Shown one piece after another: positions 28,445-37,382 of a DNA stretch of 64,000 bases. A model generated the notes under the pieces. The model searched no databases. It was not told the DNA's origin and saw nothing but the letters and a program-made list of their open reading frames with translations. Where the stretch lies: NCBI GenBank assembly GCA_963845735.1, contig CAWJTR010000015.1:191352-255351 (forward strand). Reading direction: 5' to 3'. The stretch comes from AP-15 sp963845735 (GTDB lineage Bacteria; Pseudomonadota; Alphaproteobacteria; ATCC43930; CGMCC-115725). The translations under genes and the position numbers were made by a program. Within the stretch, counting starts at the first letter, position 1; every line of letters starts with the position of its first letter.

Positions 28445-29633
28445 TGTTGTGTCCCATAAGTTTAGCGAGGAGTTCGGCGGGCGCCTGATAGCCGAGGCAT
28501 CGCAGCCGGGTGCGTTGTAGTCGGCGACGAAGGTGAGCAGGTAGGCGTCACGTTCGGCGTGATCGAGAAAGCGGCGGTGGTGGGCGGTGCGGTTTTGCGG
28601 CATGCGGTCGAGATGCTCGCCGAGGCGGCGGTTGAAGCGCTCGACCATGCCATTGGTTTGCGGCCGGAACGGGCGGGTGAGGCGGTGGGTGATGGCGTGC
28701 TGGGCGCAAGCCGGTCAAAGGGATGCTGGCCGGAGGGTTTGTCGTGGGGCTTGGCCTTTTTGTCGACGGCAAAGCGGTCGGTGAATTCGGAGCCGTTGTC
28801 GGTGAGCACGGTGTGGACCTTGAGCGCAAAGCGGTCGAGGAAAACGCCGGAGAAAGCCGGCGGCGGTGGCGGCCCGGCGATCGGGCAGGATCTCGAGACA
28901 GACAAAGCGGGTGGCCCGGTCGATGGCAACATAGGCGTAGGCGCGGCGGCGATTGAGCGGCGGCAGGTATTTGACATCGATGTGGATGAAGCCGGCTGGC
29001 GCATCGGTTTGAAAGGCAACGGCCGGAGCTTTTTCGGGCGTGAGGCGAGCGGAGATCCGGTGGCGTTGCAGGCACCGGTGAATAGCGCTGCGCGACAGCG
29101 CGGGATTGACGCAGCGCCGCATCGCCTCGGTGATGTCGTCGAGCGCCAGGGCGAGGCTGCGGCGCAGTTCGACGACCAGGGCTTCTTCCCATGGCGTCAG
29201 GCTGGTGTTGAGGCGATGCGGGCGGGTCGAGCGGTCGGCGACATCGTGGCGGCGCGCCAGCGCGCCACGGTGCGGTTGTGGATGCCGAGCTCGCGGGCCA
29301 GCGCGGCGTTGCTGGCTCGGCTCTTCTGGATGTAGGCGCGGGTGCGCGGCGTGGTGGTGGCGTTGGCGTGCAGTTGCAGATCCATCAGCCGGCACTCCCC
29401 TGTCGCGGCTTGCGGCGGCGTGGTCGCGTCCGGGAGACGCTCGCCCCGGTGGGTCCACAGGGACCTCCCGCGCGCCGCGCCGCCAGACTCGCGATGGTCG
29501 CGGCGCGGTCGCGCGGGTCCCTCCTGTGGACTACCGGGACGACCTGCGCCGCGACCGGCATCAGCCGCTCCCGCAAGAAGCACACAGCTTGCCACAGCCG
29601 CGTGCCGTCGCGCCAATCTTCTGAGACGGAACA
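28445..29633. mobile_element. IS481-family insertion sequence with terminal repeats and 6-bp target duplication
   Basis: The element is 1189 bp. The left end TGTTGTGTCCCATAAG and the right end, read inward, TGTTCCGTCTCAGAAG match at 12 of 16 positions. CGCAGG occurs immediately outside both ends (28439-28444 and 29634-29639), as expected for a 6-bp target duplication. Removing the element and one duplication rebuilds a palindromic intergenic repeat: CCATCCCGG-CGCAGG-CCGGGACCCAT, with a mirrored half ending at about 29680. The element encodes one transposase on the minus strand. Confidence 0.85.
28450..29385 (-). pseudogene. IS481-family transposase, frame-disrupted
   Basis: Reading across four frame changes (near 29245, 28860, 28705 and 28525) gives one DDE transposase that starts MDLQLHANATTTPRTRAYIQ. 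It has an N-terminal helix-turn-helix (NAALARELGIHNRTVARW) and the catalytic triad in FIHIDVKYLPPL, VLTDNGSEFTDRF and NGMVERFNRRLGEHL. This order is typical of IS481. The last frame reads toward the left terminal repeat (LLAKLMGHNT), and I could not fix its stop codon. With four breaks the copy may be dead, or it may suffer the same indel errors seen elsewhere in this window. Confidence 0.8.
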
Positions 29634-29933
29634 CGCAGGCCGGGACCCATATCGGCGATGGGCACCGGCCTTCGCCGGTGTGAGGAGAAAGCAGGTGAGA
29701 TCCCTAGGAACTACTAGGACCGAAAGACTCTGGAAATCAGAACGCTAGCGGGTCGCTTCCCAGCTAGGCTTCTCAGCAAGCGTAGCGCGGAACAGCGTAG
29801 CGCATTCCGCCATTCTCCAAGGCCGGGCATACTTCCCTCATGCCCGAGCATCGCCGAAATCAGGTTCCCTGCGGAACGTTCTTCTTCGCGGTCAAATTGC
29901 TCAACCGCCGGTCGGAACGTTTTACGACCATGT
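29634..29933. other. Gap after the IS element: half of the split palindromic repeat, no gene
   Basis: The first 45 bases are the right-hand half of the palindromic repeat broken by the IS (CGCAGGCCGGGACCCAT and ATGGGCACCGG). Further on, near 29780-29820, is a REP-like stretch with two GCGTAGCGC units and CGGAA/TTCCG pairs. I see no convincing coding frame or RNA gene here. Confidence 0.5.
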
Positions 29934-30359
29934 GTGTACGACACGAAATTGCAAAACCGAATTGTAGAAGAAATATGCGAATATTACCTTACAAGTATCA
30001 TAATTAACGAGCTAGCTATAGTAAAGCAGTTTGCAGCGACGGTCATTAGCTATGGCGCCTTTTTCAAAGATCCCTCATTTTCTCAGGAGGATGAGTGGAG
30101 GCTCGTTTCTCGACCACTAGCTGATCAGGAACTGCACTTTCGGAAAGGAAGGTCTATGGTTATACCGTATTGTAAGAAGATGGAATTCCACGGTTCATCT
30201 GCCAATGCGCCGATTGAAGAGGTGGTTGTTGGTCCGTGTCCTCATATGAAGCTTTCCGTTGACGCCGTTACTAGACTTTTGCATCGGAAGCAGCCGACCC
30301 TCTCTGGCGGAGTGAAGCCGGTAGTCCGGCCGTCGGTAATCCCCTACCGGGACTGGTAA
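29934..30359 (+). pseudogene. DUF2971-like protein, N-terminally truncated
   Basis: A 141-residue frame matches the C-terminal part of DUF2971 proteins: a FFKDPSFSQEDEWRLVSRP segment, an IPYCKKM strand, the EEVVVGPCPHMKLSVDAV stretch and a final SVIPYRDW. The family normally has about 100 more residues in front, with a conserved Y/F-K-Y-T start, and these are missing. The base composition is clearly richer in A and T than the surroundings, so it is probably transferred DNA. DUF2971 genes are frequent in defence and mobile islands, but their biochemical role is unknown. It is a likely remnant. Confidence 0.65.
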
Positions 30360-30442
30360 TCGCAGTCGCGATTTTCCAAAACCCGGTGATTGTCGAAAGG
30401 GTATCGGCCGTAATCCCGCGCAGAAGCATTTGGAGGCGGTTC

Positions 30443-30913
30443 ATGCGTATGACGATTTTCACGATTGTCTTGTCTCTAGTATTACTTATTATGGGTGCGC
30501 CTTTGGCCAACGCCGTCGCAAACAGAGACGGTGCATGGTGGAATGATCGAACAGATAATCAAAAACTTACATACGCCGTCGGTTTCTTTGATGACCAAAT
30601 ATATGGAGAAAGAATTGTCGACGGTGCTTCATTACTCGCTCAAGCCGATCCAAAGACCAAATTATGGAGTCCCGCGAGGGCAAGAATACTCGTCTCTGCT
30701 GAGGACATGGCATTAAAGATGCTTACTCACGACTTTGGAAATTTAAGCGCCGGGCAAATGGTGTCGCGCCTTGATAAAATATACGCAGACTATAAAATCT
30801 CGCGTATAGCAGTAATGGAAGCAATAATCGTAGTCGTGCTAAGTATATATGGCATGCCTGACGAGGAAATAACGAAACTGCTTGAGCGAAAACGCAGGGA
30901 AGCATCCCAGTAA
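30443..30913 (+). CDS. AT-rich secreted hypothetical protein
   Basis: The 156-residue protein starts at the ATG at 30443, with GGAGG 7 bases upstream. Residues 1-25 form a clear signal peptide (MTIFTIVLSLVLLIMGAPLA, then NAVA). The mature protein begins NRDGAWWNDRTDNQKLTYAVGF and is mostly helical and charged, ending in ERKRREASQ. I do not recognise a family. Low GC and A-ending codons differ sharply from the chromosome around it, suggesting recent acquisition with the DUF2971 fragment. A periplasmic location is inferred from the signal peptide alone. Confidence 0.65.
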   Translation: MRMTIFTIVLSLVLLIMGAPLANAVANRDGAWWNDRTDNQKLTYAVGFFDDQIYGERIVDGASLLAQADPKTKLWSPARARILVSAEDMALKMLTHDFGNLSAGQMVSRLDKIYADYKISRIAVMEAIIVVVLSIYGMPDEEITKLLERKRREASQ

Positions 30914-31019
30914 ATTCGGAAGCAAGCGTAAGCCAGGAAAAGCGCAGCGCCTTCCCCTCGAACCGGCCTCGGCTGCGCTCCGCGCGCTTTCCGTTTCGGA
31001 CTTACGGCTGCTCGCCTGT

Positions 31020-31182
31020 CTTCCGCGGTTCATCACCACCGCCCATCCATCCTGCCATTTGGATTTGAGCCCGTTGGCCACACGCACCGGCGAAACGAAG
31101 AATGCGGCCAAGCCGCCGGATTTTCCACCAGACCGTGTTTCACCGGGTTGAAGTGAATGTAGTCCAAGTGACCCGCAAAGTC
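31020..31182 (-). pseudogene. Remnant of a REP-associated tyrosine transposase (RAYT, Y1 family)
   Basis: On the minus strand, from about 31182, the frame reads DYIHFNPVKHGLVENPAAW and then PHSSFRR. This is the highly conserved C-terminal signature of REP-associated tyrosine transposases, which normally continue with a short basic tail and W-residues (GLKSKWQDGW is found in the next frame). The catalytic HUH motif and the Tyr helix lie further upstream in a full gene and are absent, so this is a dead fragment. REP-like palindromic bits occur on both sides (29780-29820 and 30915-30950). Confidence 0.7.
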
Positions 31183-31251
31183 CGCGGATCGTATGCCCCC
31201 AGTACCAGTCCGTTACACTTTTCGGCCCCCATTTGCTGTGAGAATGACCGG

Positions 31252-31647
31252 ATGATCGAATTCCTGATGGTTCCCGGCGCGCCGACGCCGGTCGCGCCGT
31301 TCAGCCATGCCACCGCGGTCGACGGCTGGCTGTTCGTGACCGGCCAGATGCCAACCGATCCCGAAGACGACCGTGCACCATTACCTGATGGTATCGAAGC
31401 GCAGACCCGCCAGGTCATCGAAAATCTGCAGCGCGTACTCGCCGGCGCCGGTAGCGCCCTCGACCAGGTCGTATTCGCTCGCGTTTACTTGACCGAGTTC
31501 GAGCGGGATTACGCGGCGATGAACACCGTCTATCAATCCTATTTTGCACCCGGAAGATTGCCGGCGCGAACCTGCATCGGCGTCACCGCTCTCGCCCGCG
31601 GCGCGCTCGTCGAAATCGACCTTCTCGCTCGCAGAGCAACCGATTGA
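31252..31647 (+). CDS. RidA/YjgF-family protein
   Basis: A 131-residue protein of normal RidA length with GAPTPVAPFSHATAVDGWLF, VTGQMPTDPED, QTRQVIENLQRVLAGAGSAL, VVFARVYLTEF and the C-terminal PARTCIGVTALARGALVEID. The Arg of PARTC is the residue that binds the carboxylate in enamine deaminases, so it probably hydrolyses reactive 2-aminoacrylate-type intermediates or a related imine. It forms a trimer in the cytoplasm in known members. It is a single gene at the edge of the mobile island, with normal GC content. Confidence 0.88.
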   Translation: MIEFLMVPGAPTPVAPFSHATAVDGWLFVTGQMPTDPEDDRAPLPDGIEAQTRQVIENLQRVLAGAGSALDQVVFARVYLTEFERDYAAMNTVYQSYFAPGRLPARTCIGVTALARGALVEIDLLARRATD

Positions 31648-31892
31648 TCGGGCGTTAGAAACGGAGGGAGGTTAGAGGCGACGCGTAGCTCCCTCCCCGG
31701 GCACGCCGGCTCCCGAAACTCGTCGAGGGCAAAATTGCCATAATCGCGTCGTATCGTGACGCTCCCGAGACGGTCGGCGCGACTTTGCCAGCGAGGAATT
31801 TCCTGTCGAAGCAACCGGTGGGGATGTCCAGGTGGATCTCAAGGGCGAGGCCCAGGGGCCCCTGCCGGCCTACTCTCACTCGATGGTCCGAT

Positions 31893-32059
31893 TTCCCGTG
31901 AATTCCCGGTTACCCGATTCGAGTTCCCGGTTAGCGAATTTTGAATTCCCGGTTCGAGGATGCGTGAATTTCTCTATGATCTTGAAATTGCTAATATTAT
32001 TCGAGGTGCGGGCAATGAAAATTGGAAAATTCCCGTTAAATTTCCCGAATTCACGGGAA
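31893..32059. repeat. AT-rich repeat cluster: three GAATTCCCGGTT copies and a 13-bp inverted pair
   Basis: GAATTCCCGGTT occurs at 31900-31911 and 31943-31954, with a one-base variant GAGTTCCCGGTT at 31921-31932, spaced 21 and 22 bases apart. TTCCCGTGAATTC at 31893-31905 is exactly complementary to GAATTCACGGGAA at 32047-32059. The stretch is much richer in A and T than the flanking genes and sits just upstream of the MmgE/PrpD gene. It may be a mobile repeat or a regulatory array. No function is assigned. Confidence 0.6.
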
Positions 32060-32202
32060 TTTCAGCATACGCCGCTGCTCTTGGTCGGGGCGGGGCCGCC
32101 GGGGCAGCAAGGGAAAGTCGGCACAGCAAAGCGGCATATGTGGAACGGCCATCGGAACTCTGCTTAATTCCCCCGACAGGGCATCGTTTGGGGATCGAGA
32201 TC

Positions 32203-33548
32203 ATGGCGCAGGAAACCGTTCGGCTGGCCCGTTATGCGGCGGCACTCCGCTACCAGGATCTGCCGGCGGACATCATCCGGCGGGCCAAGGAATGCATCGC
32301 CGACACGGTCGCGGGGGTGATCTGCGGCGCCGCCCTGCCGTGGAGCCGGATCGTCATCGCCTATGCCGAGCGCACCGGGCCGGGCGGCAAAAGCCATATC
32401 CTCGGGTCGGGCGGACCGGCGGTGCAGGCGCCCTCGGCGGCGCTCGCCAACGGCGCCCTGGCGCACGCCTTCGAGCTCGACAGCCTGACCCGGCCGGGCG
32501 CCGGCGTGCATCCGGGCGCCACCTTGTTGCCCCCTGCCCTCGCCATCGCCCAGCAGCAAGGTCTCGGCGGCCGGGCGTTGATCGCCGCCTTTGTCGCCGG
32601 CTGCGAGGTCATGGTGCGGATCGGCCGCGCCACCGGCCACACCAACGAGCAGCGCGGCTTTCACGCGCCGGGCAACACCGGGCCGTTCGGCGGCGCGATC
32701 GCCGCCGGGCATCTGTTGGGGCTCGACGCGGCGCGCATGACCAACGCCCTCGGCATCGCCGGCTCGCTCGCCTCGGGCCTGCTCGAATTCGCCCGCGCCG
32801 GCAATGGCGGCATGGTCAAGCGATTGCATCTGGGGCGCGCCTCCGAGGGCGGCGTCTTGGCCGCGAGCCTGGCACATGACGGCTTTACCGCGCCCGATAC
32901 GGTGCTCGAAGGCCCGTTCGGATTCTTGCAGGTGTTCTGCCGCGAATGGGATTTTGCCGAGCTGACCAAGGGCCTTGGCGAATACTGGGCGACGACCAGC
33001 ATCGCGCTCAAGCGCTATCCCTGCCACGTCAACGCGCACGCCGCGGTCAAGGCACTCTCGCAATTGCAGGCCGAGCACGGCTTCACCGGCAGCGAGGTCG
33101 AGGCGATCACGATCTCCGGCACCGAGCGCATGGCCACCCTGCACAACATCCCCGAGCCCGCCGATCTGATGATGGCGCAGTACAGCGTGCCGTTTTGCGC
33201 GGCATTGGCGCTTTACCGCGATCCGCGCAATCCCGAAATCCTTTGCCGACGGCGCGCTCGACGACCCCCAGATCCGCGCCCTCACCCGCCGGGTGACAAT
33301 GCTCGCGGCGCCGCCCGCCTCCGGCCACGGCGCCTCGGCAACCGAGGTCACGGTCGATCTGAAAGGCGGCCGCCGCCTCGACCAACAGCGCCGAGGACGG
33401 CCTCCTCGACGCCGCCGACCTCGGCGACAAATTCACCCGCCTGACCCGCGCCGCCCTCGGCGACCGCTCCGGCCCGTTGTTCGAGCGCCTGCAGCGCCTC
33501 GAGCACGAGGACAGCCTCGACTGGCTCGGCGCCGGGTTCGGAGGCTAA
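32203..33548 (+). CDS. MmgE/PrpD-family protein, frame-disrupted near the C-terminus
   Basis: The protein starts at the ATG at 32203 (MAQETVRLARYAAALRYQDL) and follows the MmgE/PrpD pattern: RAKECIADTVAGVICG, ANGALAHAFELDS, HPGATLLPPALAIA, HLLGLDAARMTNALGIAGS, and KRLHLGRASEGGVLAASL. The family includes 2-methylcitrate dehydratase and cis-aconitate decarboxylase. The frame is lost near 33235 and again near 33375. The C-terminus continues in neighbouring frames (RVTMLAAPPASGHGASATEV, then LLDAADLGDKFTRLTRAALG) to the TAA at 33546-33548. It is likely cotranscribed with the hydrolase that follows 4 bases later. The substrate is unknown. Confidence 0.85.
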
Positions 33549-33552
33549 GCCG

Positions 33553-34447
33553 ATGTTCCGCACCGTCCGCACCGCCACCCTGGAGATCGGCTACGAGGAG
33601 ACCGGGCCGGCCGAAGGGCCGCCGGTGATCCTGCTGCACGGCTGGCCTTCGGACCCGCACGATTGGGACGGGGTCGTCCCCGAACTGGCGGCCGAGGGCT
33701 GCCATGTGCTGGTCCCGTGGCTGCGCGGCTATGGCCCGACCCGGTTTCTGCACCGCGACACGCCGCGTTCCGGCCAGCAGGCGGCACTGGGCGCCGATGT
33801 CAGGGATTTCATGGACGCGCTCGGCATCGAGGACGCCCATCTCGCCGGCTACGATTGGGGCGGGCGCGCGGCCTGCGTCGTCGCGGCACTATGGCCGGAG
33901 CGGGTGCGCGGGCTGGTTTCGATCGGCGGCTACAACATCCAGAACATCGCCGTGTCCGGCCATCCGGCCCCGGCGGCGCAGGAACATCGCCTCTGGTACC
34001 AATGGTATTTCCACACCGAGCGCGGCCGTGCCGGGCTCGAACAGAACCGCCGCGACATCGCCCGGCTGTTGTGGCGGCTGTGGTCGCCGAACTGGCAATT
34101 CGACGATGCGACCTTTGACGCGACCGCGCCGAGCTTCGACAACCCCGATTTCGTCGCCGTGACGATCCAGTCCTACCGCCACCGCTACGGCCTGGCCCCG
34201 GGCGACCCGGCATTGGAGCCGATCGAGCAGCGTCTCGCCGCCCAACCGCCGATCACGGTGCCGGCGATCGTGCTGCACGGCGCCGCCGACGGCGTCTCGC
34301 CGGTCGAGCAATCGGCGCGTCACGCCGTCCATTTCGCCGGCCAATACGACCGCCGCGTCGTGCCGGTCGCCGGCCATTTCCTGTCGCGCGAAACCCCGCA
34401 GGCGGTCGTGCAAGCGCTTGCGCGACCTGATGACGGGTCCGCGGTAG
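33553..34447 (+). CDS. Alpha/beta hydrolase, epoxide hydrolase-like
   Basis: About 297 residues. PPVILLHGWPSDPHDW provides the oxyanion-hole HGWP motif, and the nucleophile elbow GYDWGG has Asp in place of Ser, as in epoxide hydrolases and haloalkane dehalogenases. The cap domain (HRLWYQWYFHTERGRAGLE) and the base His of VPVAGHFLSRE are in place. Near 34412 one extra base shifts the frame. Without it the protein ends QALRDLMTGPR at the TAG at 34445-34447. It is adjacent to the MmgE/PrpD gene and is probably catabolic. Confidence 0.85.
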
Positions 34448-34477
34448 CGGCCGGCCGAAGCCCGGATAAGGGTCGGG

Positions 34478-35518
34478 CTATTCGGCGGCGAGAGCAGCGC
34501 GCTCCTCGGCGATCAGCCGCTCGACCATGCGCCGCATGTGCATGCGGGTCGCATCGGAGGCGATGTCGACGAGGCCGGCCTCGCCGAATTCGCTCAGACG
34601 CGCCTGCTGCGCCTCGACCATGACCCGGTCCTCGACAAAGGTCGGGGCGATCTCCTGGTAGAGCTGTTCGGTCGCCGCCGGGTCGTTCTGGCGATAGCCG
34701 TTCGCCGCCGACCAGAAATAAAAGCAGCTGGTCTCGGTCTCCGGGGTCAGGCCGTGGAACAGGCGGAACTGGAACCCGCCGTCGCGCTTGCCTTCCGGCG
34801 CGCCGGTGCCGGCATCGGCCGCCCCCGTCCATTGCAGGACGCTGGACGGGGCGACGAACTCGAATTCCTGCCAGCGGTCGACCCTCCCGGTAAAGCCCGC
34901 GGCCCGGACATAGCTCGGCGGCGGCACCGAGTTCTTCAGCCAGCGGGTGAATTTGAGCCCGGTCGGGGTGCGCGTCGTCTTCATCTCGGCCTCGACATGC
35001 GCCGCGGGGTTGCCGCCCACCGTCTTGGCGTGCAGATAGCCCAGATGCGTCAGGTCCATCAGATTGTCGACCATCAGCATGTAATTGCCCTTGATCGGAT
35101 AGACGTCGTGCTTGTTGGGCCATTTGCCGGGATCGTTGTGATAGGGAAAGTCGACGATCTTGGCGGTGTCGGCCTTGGCCGGATCGCCGGTCCACACCCA
35201 CACCAGCTGGTCCTTCTCGACCACCGGATAGCCGCGCACCGCCGCGTCCGCCGGGATCTGCTTTTGCCCGGGGATATGCACGCAGCGCCCCGAGCCGTCG
35301 AAGATCAGCCCGTGATAGCCGCACTGAATCCCCTCCTCGACGACGGCGCCCCGATGCAGCGGCGCCGCGCGGTGGCAGCAGCGGTCGGCCAATGCCGCCG
35401 CGCGGCCCGCCTTGTCGCGGAACAGGACGATCGGCTCGTCGCAGATCCGGCGCGCCAGCGGCTCGCCGCCGATCTCGTCAGCCCAGGCGGCGATATACCA
35501 GGCGTTGCGCAGCAGCAT
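34478..35518 (-). CDS. Rieske non-heme iron oxygenase, vanillate O-demethylase (VanA)-like
   Basis: A 346-residue oxygenase subunit starting MLLRNAWYIAAWADEIGGE. The Rieske [2Fe-2S] ligands are in DRCCHRAAPLHRG and IQCGYHGLIF. The mononuclear iron site lies in VDNLMDLTHLGYLHA, with a later Asp expected. This layout is that of VanA-type demethylases and related ring-substituent oxygenases, which need a separate reductase that is not encoded nearby. The gene is convergent with the hydrolase and divergent from the methyltransferase fusion. The substrate is probably an aromatic methyl ether or similar. Confidence 0.9.
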   Translation of the reverse strand: MLLRNAWYIAAWADEIGGEPLARRICDEPIVLFRDKAGRAAALADRCCHRAAPLHRGAVVEEGIQCGYHGLIFDGSGRCVHIPGQKQIPADAAVRGYPVVEKDQLVWVWTGDPAKADTAKIVDFPYHNDPGKWPNKHDVYPIKGNYMLMVDNLMDLTHLGYLHAKTVGGNPAAHVEAEMKTTRTPTGLKFTRWLKNSVPPPSYVRAAGFTGRVDRWQEFEFVAPSSVLQWTGAADAGTGAPEGKRDGGFQFRLFHGLTPETETSCFYFWSAANGYRQNDPAATEQLYQEIAPTFVEDRVMVEAQQARLSEFGEAGLVDIASDATRMHMRRMVERLIAEERAALAAE

Positions 35519-35581
35519 CGGCGGATCTCCTTTTTCAGCCTGATGATCGTAAGCGGAGGCTTGCCCGATGGGAAGCAGCGC

Positions 35582-36964
35582 ATGTTAGGCTTCGCCTCGA
35601 TGATTTGGGGAGACAGCGCCATCAACACCGTGACCGCATCAGAAGAAACCCCGGTCGAGGCCCGCTTGGCGGCGCTTCTCGACCATCTGGGGATCGCCCG
35701 CGCCCATTTCGCCGGCCGCGCCGGCAGCGATTGGGAGGGCTTCGCCGCCCGATACCCCGATCGCGTCGCATCGTTGACCTTGCTTTGTCCGGCCTCGCTC
35801 GACCGCGGCGCCTTGCAGCCGCTGGCGTCGCGCTTGCTGGTCGTGACCGGAGACCACGGCGCGGGCCCGCGCCGGGTTCAGGCGGTGCTGCCCGACCTGC
35901 CGCAGGCGACCACAGTCGTATTGCGCGACTATGCCGGGCTGACCTGGTCCGATCTCGCCGTCGAGCGCGGCGGCGAAATCGGCGGCGCGATGCAGGATTT
36001 TCTTGCCCGCCGCGAAAGCCGTCAGCCGCTGCCGGCGGCGAGCGTGCCCGAGCAGGAGGGCGAGATCGCCGGCATTTCCTACAGCGTTCGCGGCGCCGGG
36101 CCGCCGCTGGTGCTGTTGCCGCTCGATCTTTCGCCGACGCAATGGACGGCGCTGGTCCCGGTTCTGGCCGCGCGCTGGTGCACGATCGCCCTCGGCGGTG
36201 TCCATCTCGGCAGCGTGGCGAGCCTCGAAGAGCGCGGCAGGTCGGGCTACATCGCCATTGTGCGCAACCTGCTCGACGCGCTGGCGATCAGGCCGGGCGA
36301 GCGGGTGCTCGAACTCGGCTGCGGCTCGGGCGTGATCATGCGCGAACTGGCGCGGCGGACGGCGGGCGCCAACCCGCTGACCGGGGTCGACCGCAGCCCT
36401 TATCTGTTGGGCGAGGCGCGGAAACTGGCGGCGCGCGAAGGACTCGCCGACCGCATCGAGTTTCGCCAAGGAATTGGGGAAGCGCTGCCGTTGCCGGCGG
36501 ATTTCGCCGACGTCGCCGTATGCAGCACAGTCGCCGAAGAGGGCGACGCCGAACGCATGCTGTCCGAGCTGGTGCGGGTCACCAAGCCCGGCGGAAGGGT
36601 CGGCGTCATCGTGCGCGCGATCGATCGGGGGTGCTGGGTCAACCTGCCGCTCGACCCGGCGCTCAAGGCAAAGGTCGAGATGCCGGGGATGATCGGCGGC
36701 GGGATGGCCCCGCAAGGCTGCGCCGATGCGAGCCTCTACACGCGGTTTCATGCGCTCGGGCTAACAGGGCTGCGCGGCTTCCCGCAGCTCGTCGCGGTGA
36801 GGCCGGGCTCGCTCAGGCTCCCGCGCTATCAGCAGCAGATCCTGGCGGCATTGAACCCGGCGGAGACCGAGGCGTGGCACGCGGCGGTGGCGCAGGCGGA
36901 AAGCGACGGTACTTTCTTCATCGCCCAGCCCTTTCATTGCGCGGTGGGAACCAAGCCCGCCTGA
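35582..36964 (+). CDS. Fusion of rearranged alpha/beta-hydrolase segments with a SAM methyltransferase
   Basis: A 460-residue protein; the start at 35582 has GGAAG upstream, and 35600 is an alternative. Residues about 25-150 resemble the second half of an alpha/beta hydrolase, but the nucleophile elbow reads HFAGRAGSDW, lacking the usual Ser. Residues about 155-225 resemble the first half of such an enzyme (YSVRGAGPPLVLLPLDLSP). From about residue 239 a class I methyltransferase begins, with motif I VLELGCGSGVIMRELA, followed by CSTVAEEGDAERMLSELVRV. The methyltransferase half looks active and the hydrolase half looks inactive. The substrate is unknown. Confidence 0.75.
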   Translation: MLGFASMIWGDSAINTVTASEETPVEARLAALLDHLGIARAHFAGRAGSDWEGFAARYPDRVASLTLLCPASLDRGALQPLASRLLVVTGDHGAGPRRVQAVLPDLPQATTVVLRDYAGLTWSDLAVERGGEIGGAMQDFLARRESRQPLPAASVPEQEGEIAGISYSVRGAGPPLVLLPLDLSPTQWTALVPVLAARWCTIALGGVHLGSVASLEERGRSGYIAIVRNLLDALAIRPGERVLELGCGSGVIMRELARRTAGANPLTGVDRSPYLLGEARKLAAREGLADRIEFRQGIGEALPLPADFADVAVCSTVAEEGDAERMLSELVRVTKPGGRVGVIVRAIDRGCWVNLPLDPALKAKVEMPGMIGGGMAPQGCADASLYTRFHALGLTGLRGFPQLVAVRPGSLRLPRYQQQILAALNPAETEAWHAAVAQAESDGTFFIAQPFHCAVGTKPA

Positions 36965-37382
36965 GGCGGAGGGACAACAGAGCTGACCAATCGACCCTCG
37001 GAGCAGCCTCGCCGAAGAGAATGTCGATGCGGTCTGGTCTCAGCGTAGACATAGGAATGGGGAAAGATCACCACAGACGAGTTTCGGCTTCGCAGGTGGC
37101 GCTCGATTCGGCACATTGCCTAAAAACGCGGCAGATTGATTAGCTTCGTTCCGGCTTGCACGCGGAGATCACGATTACGCCGTCAAGCCGCGATATCCAA
37201 AGCTGCCCCCGCCGGCATTATTGGTTCACAGATCCTTGACCGATGCGGCCGATCGATCTTGCGGTGTCGCCGTATGGCGGAAACGCACGCTCCAGCACGA
37301 CCCTTCTCCGGGCTTGGCCTCAATCTTGCTCCGCTCACTCGGGATGCGCTGTTGGCCACCGTAATAAATGGGGGAGCTCCTT
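36965..37382. other. Intergenic region upstream of urtA, no gene seen
   Basis: About 418 bases separate the fusion gene from urtA. I find no conserved open frame, tRNA or clear terminator in it. The urt promoter should lie here. I looked for a sigma-54 (NtrC-type) element with GG and GC spaced 10 bases apart and saw no convincing match. A GGGGGAG ribosome site directly precedes the urtA start. Confidence 0.4.

Noticed and set aside
34538..35581. Upstream extension of the methyltransferase fusion across the Rieske oxygenase gene
   Set aside because: The extension is antisense to an intact oxygenase gene. The sensible starts at 35582 or 35600 lie in the divergent promoter region.
36965..37382. 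Sigma-54 promoter for the urt operon
   Set aside because: Urea transport is often NtrC-controlled, but I found no GG-N10-GC element good enough to report.
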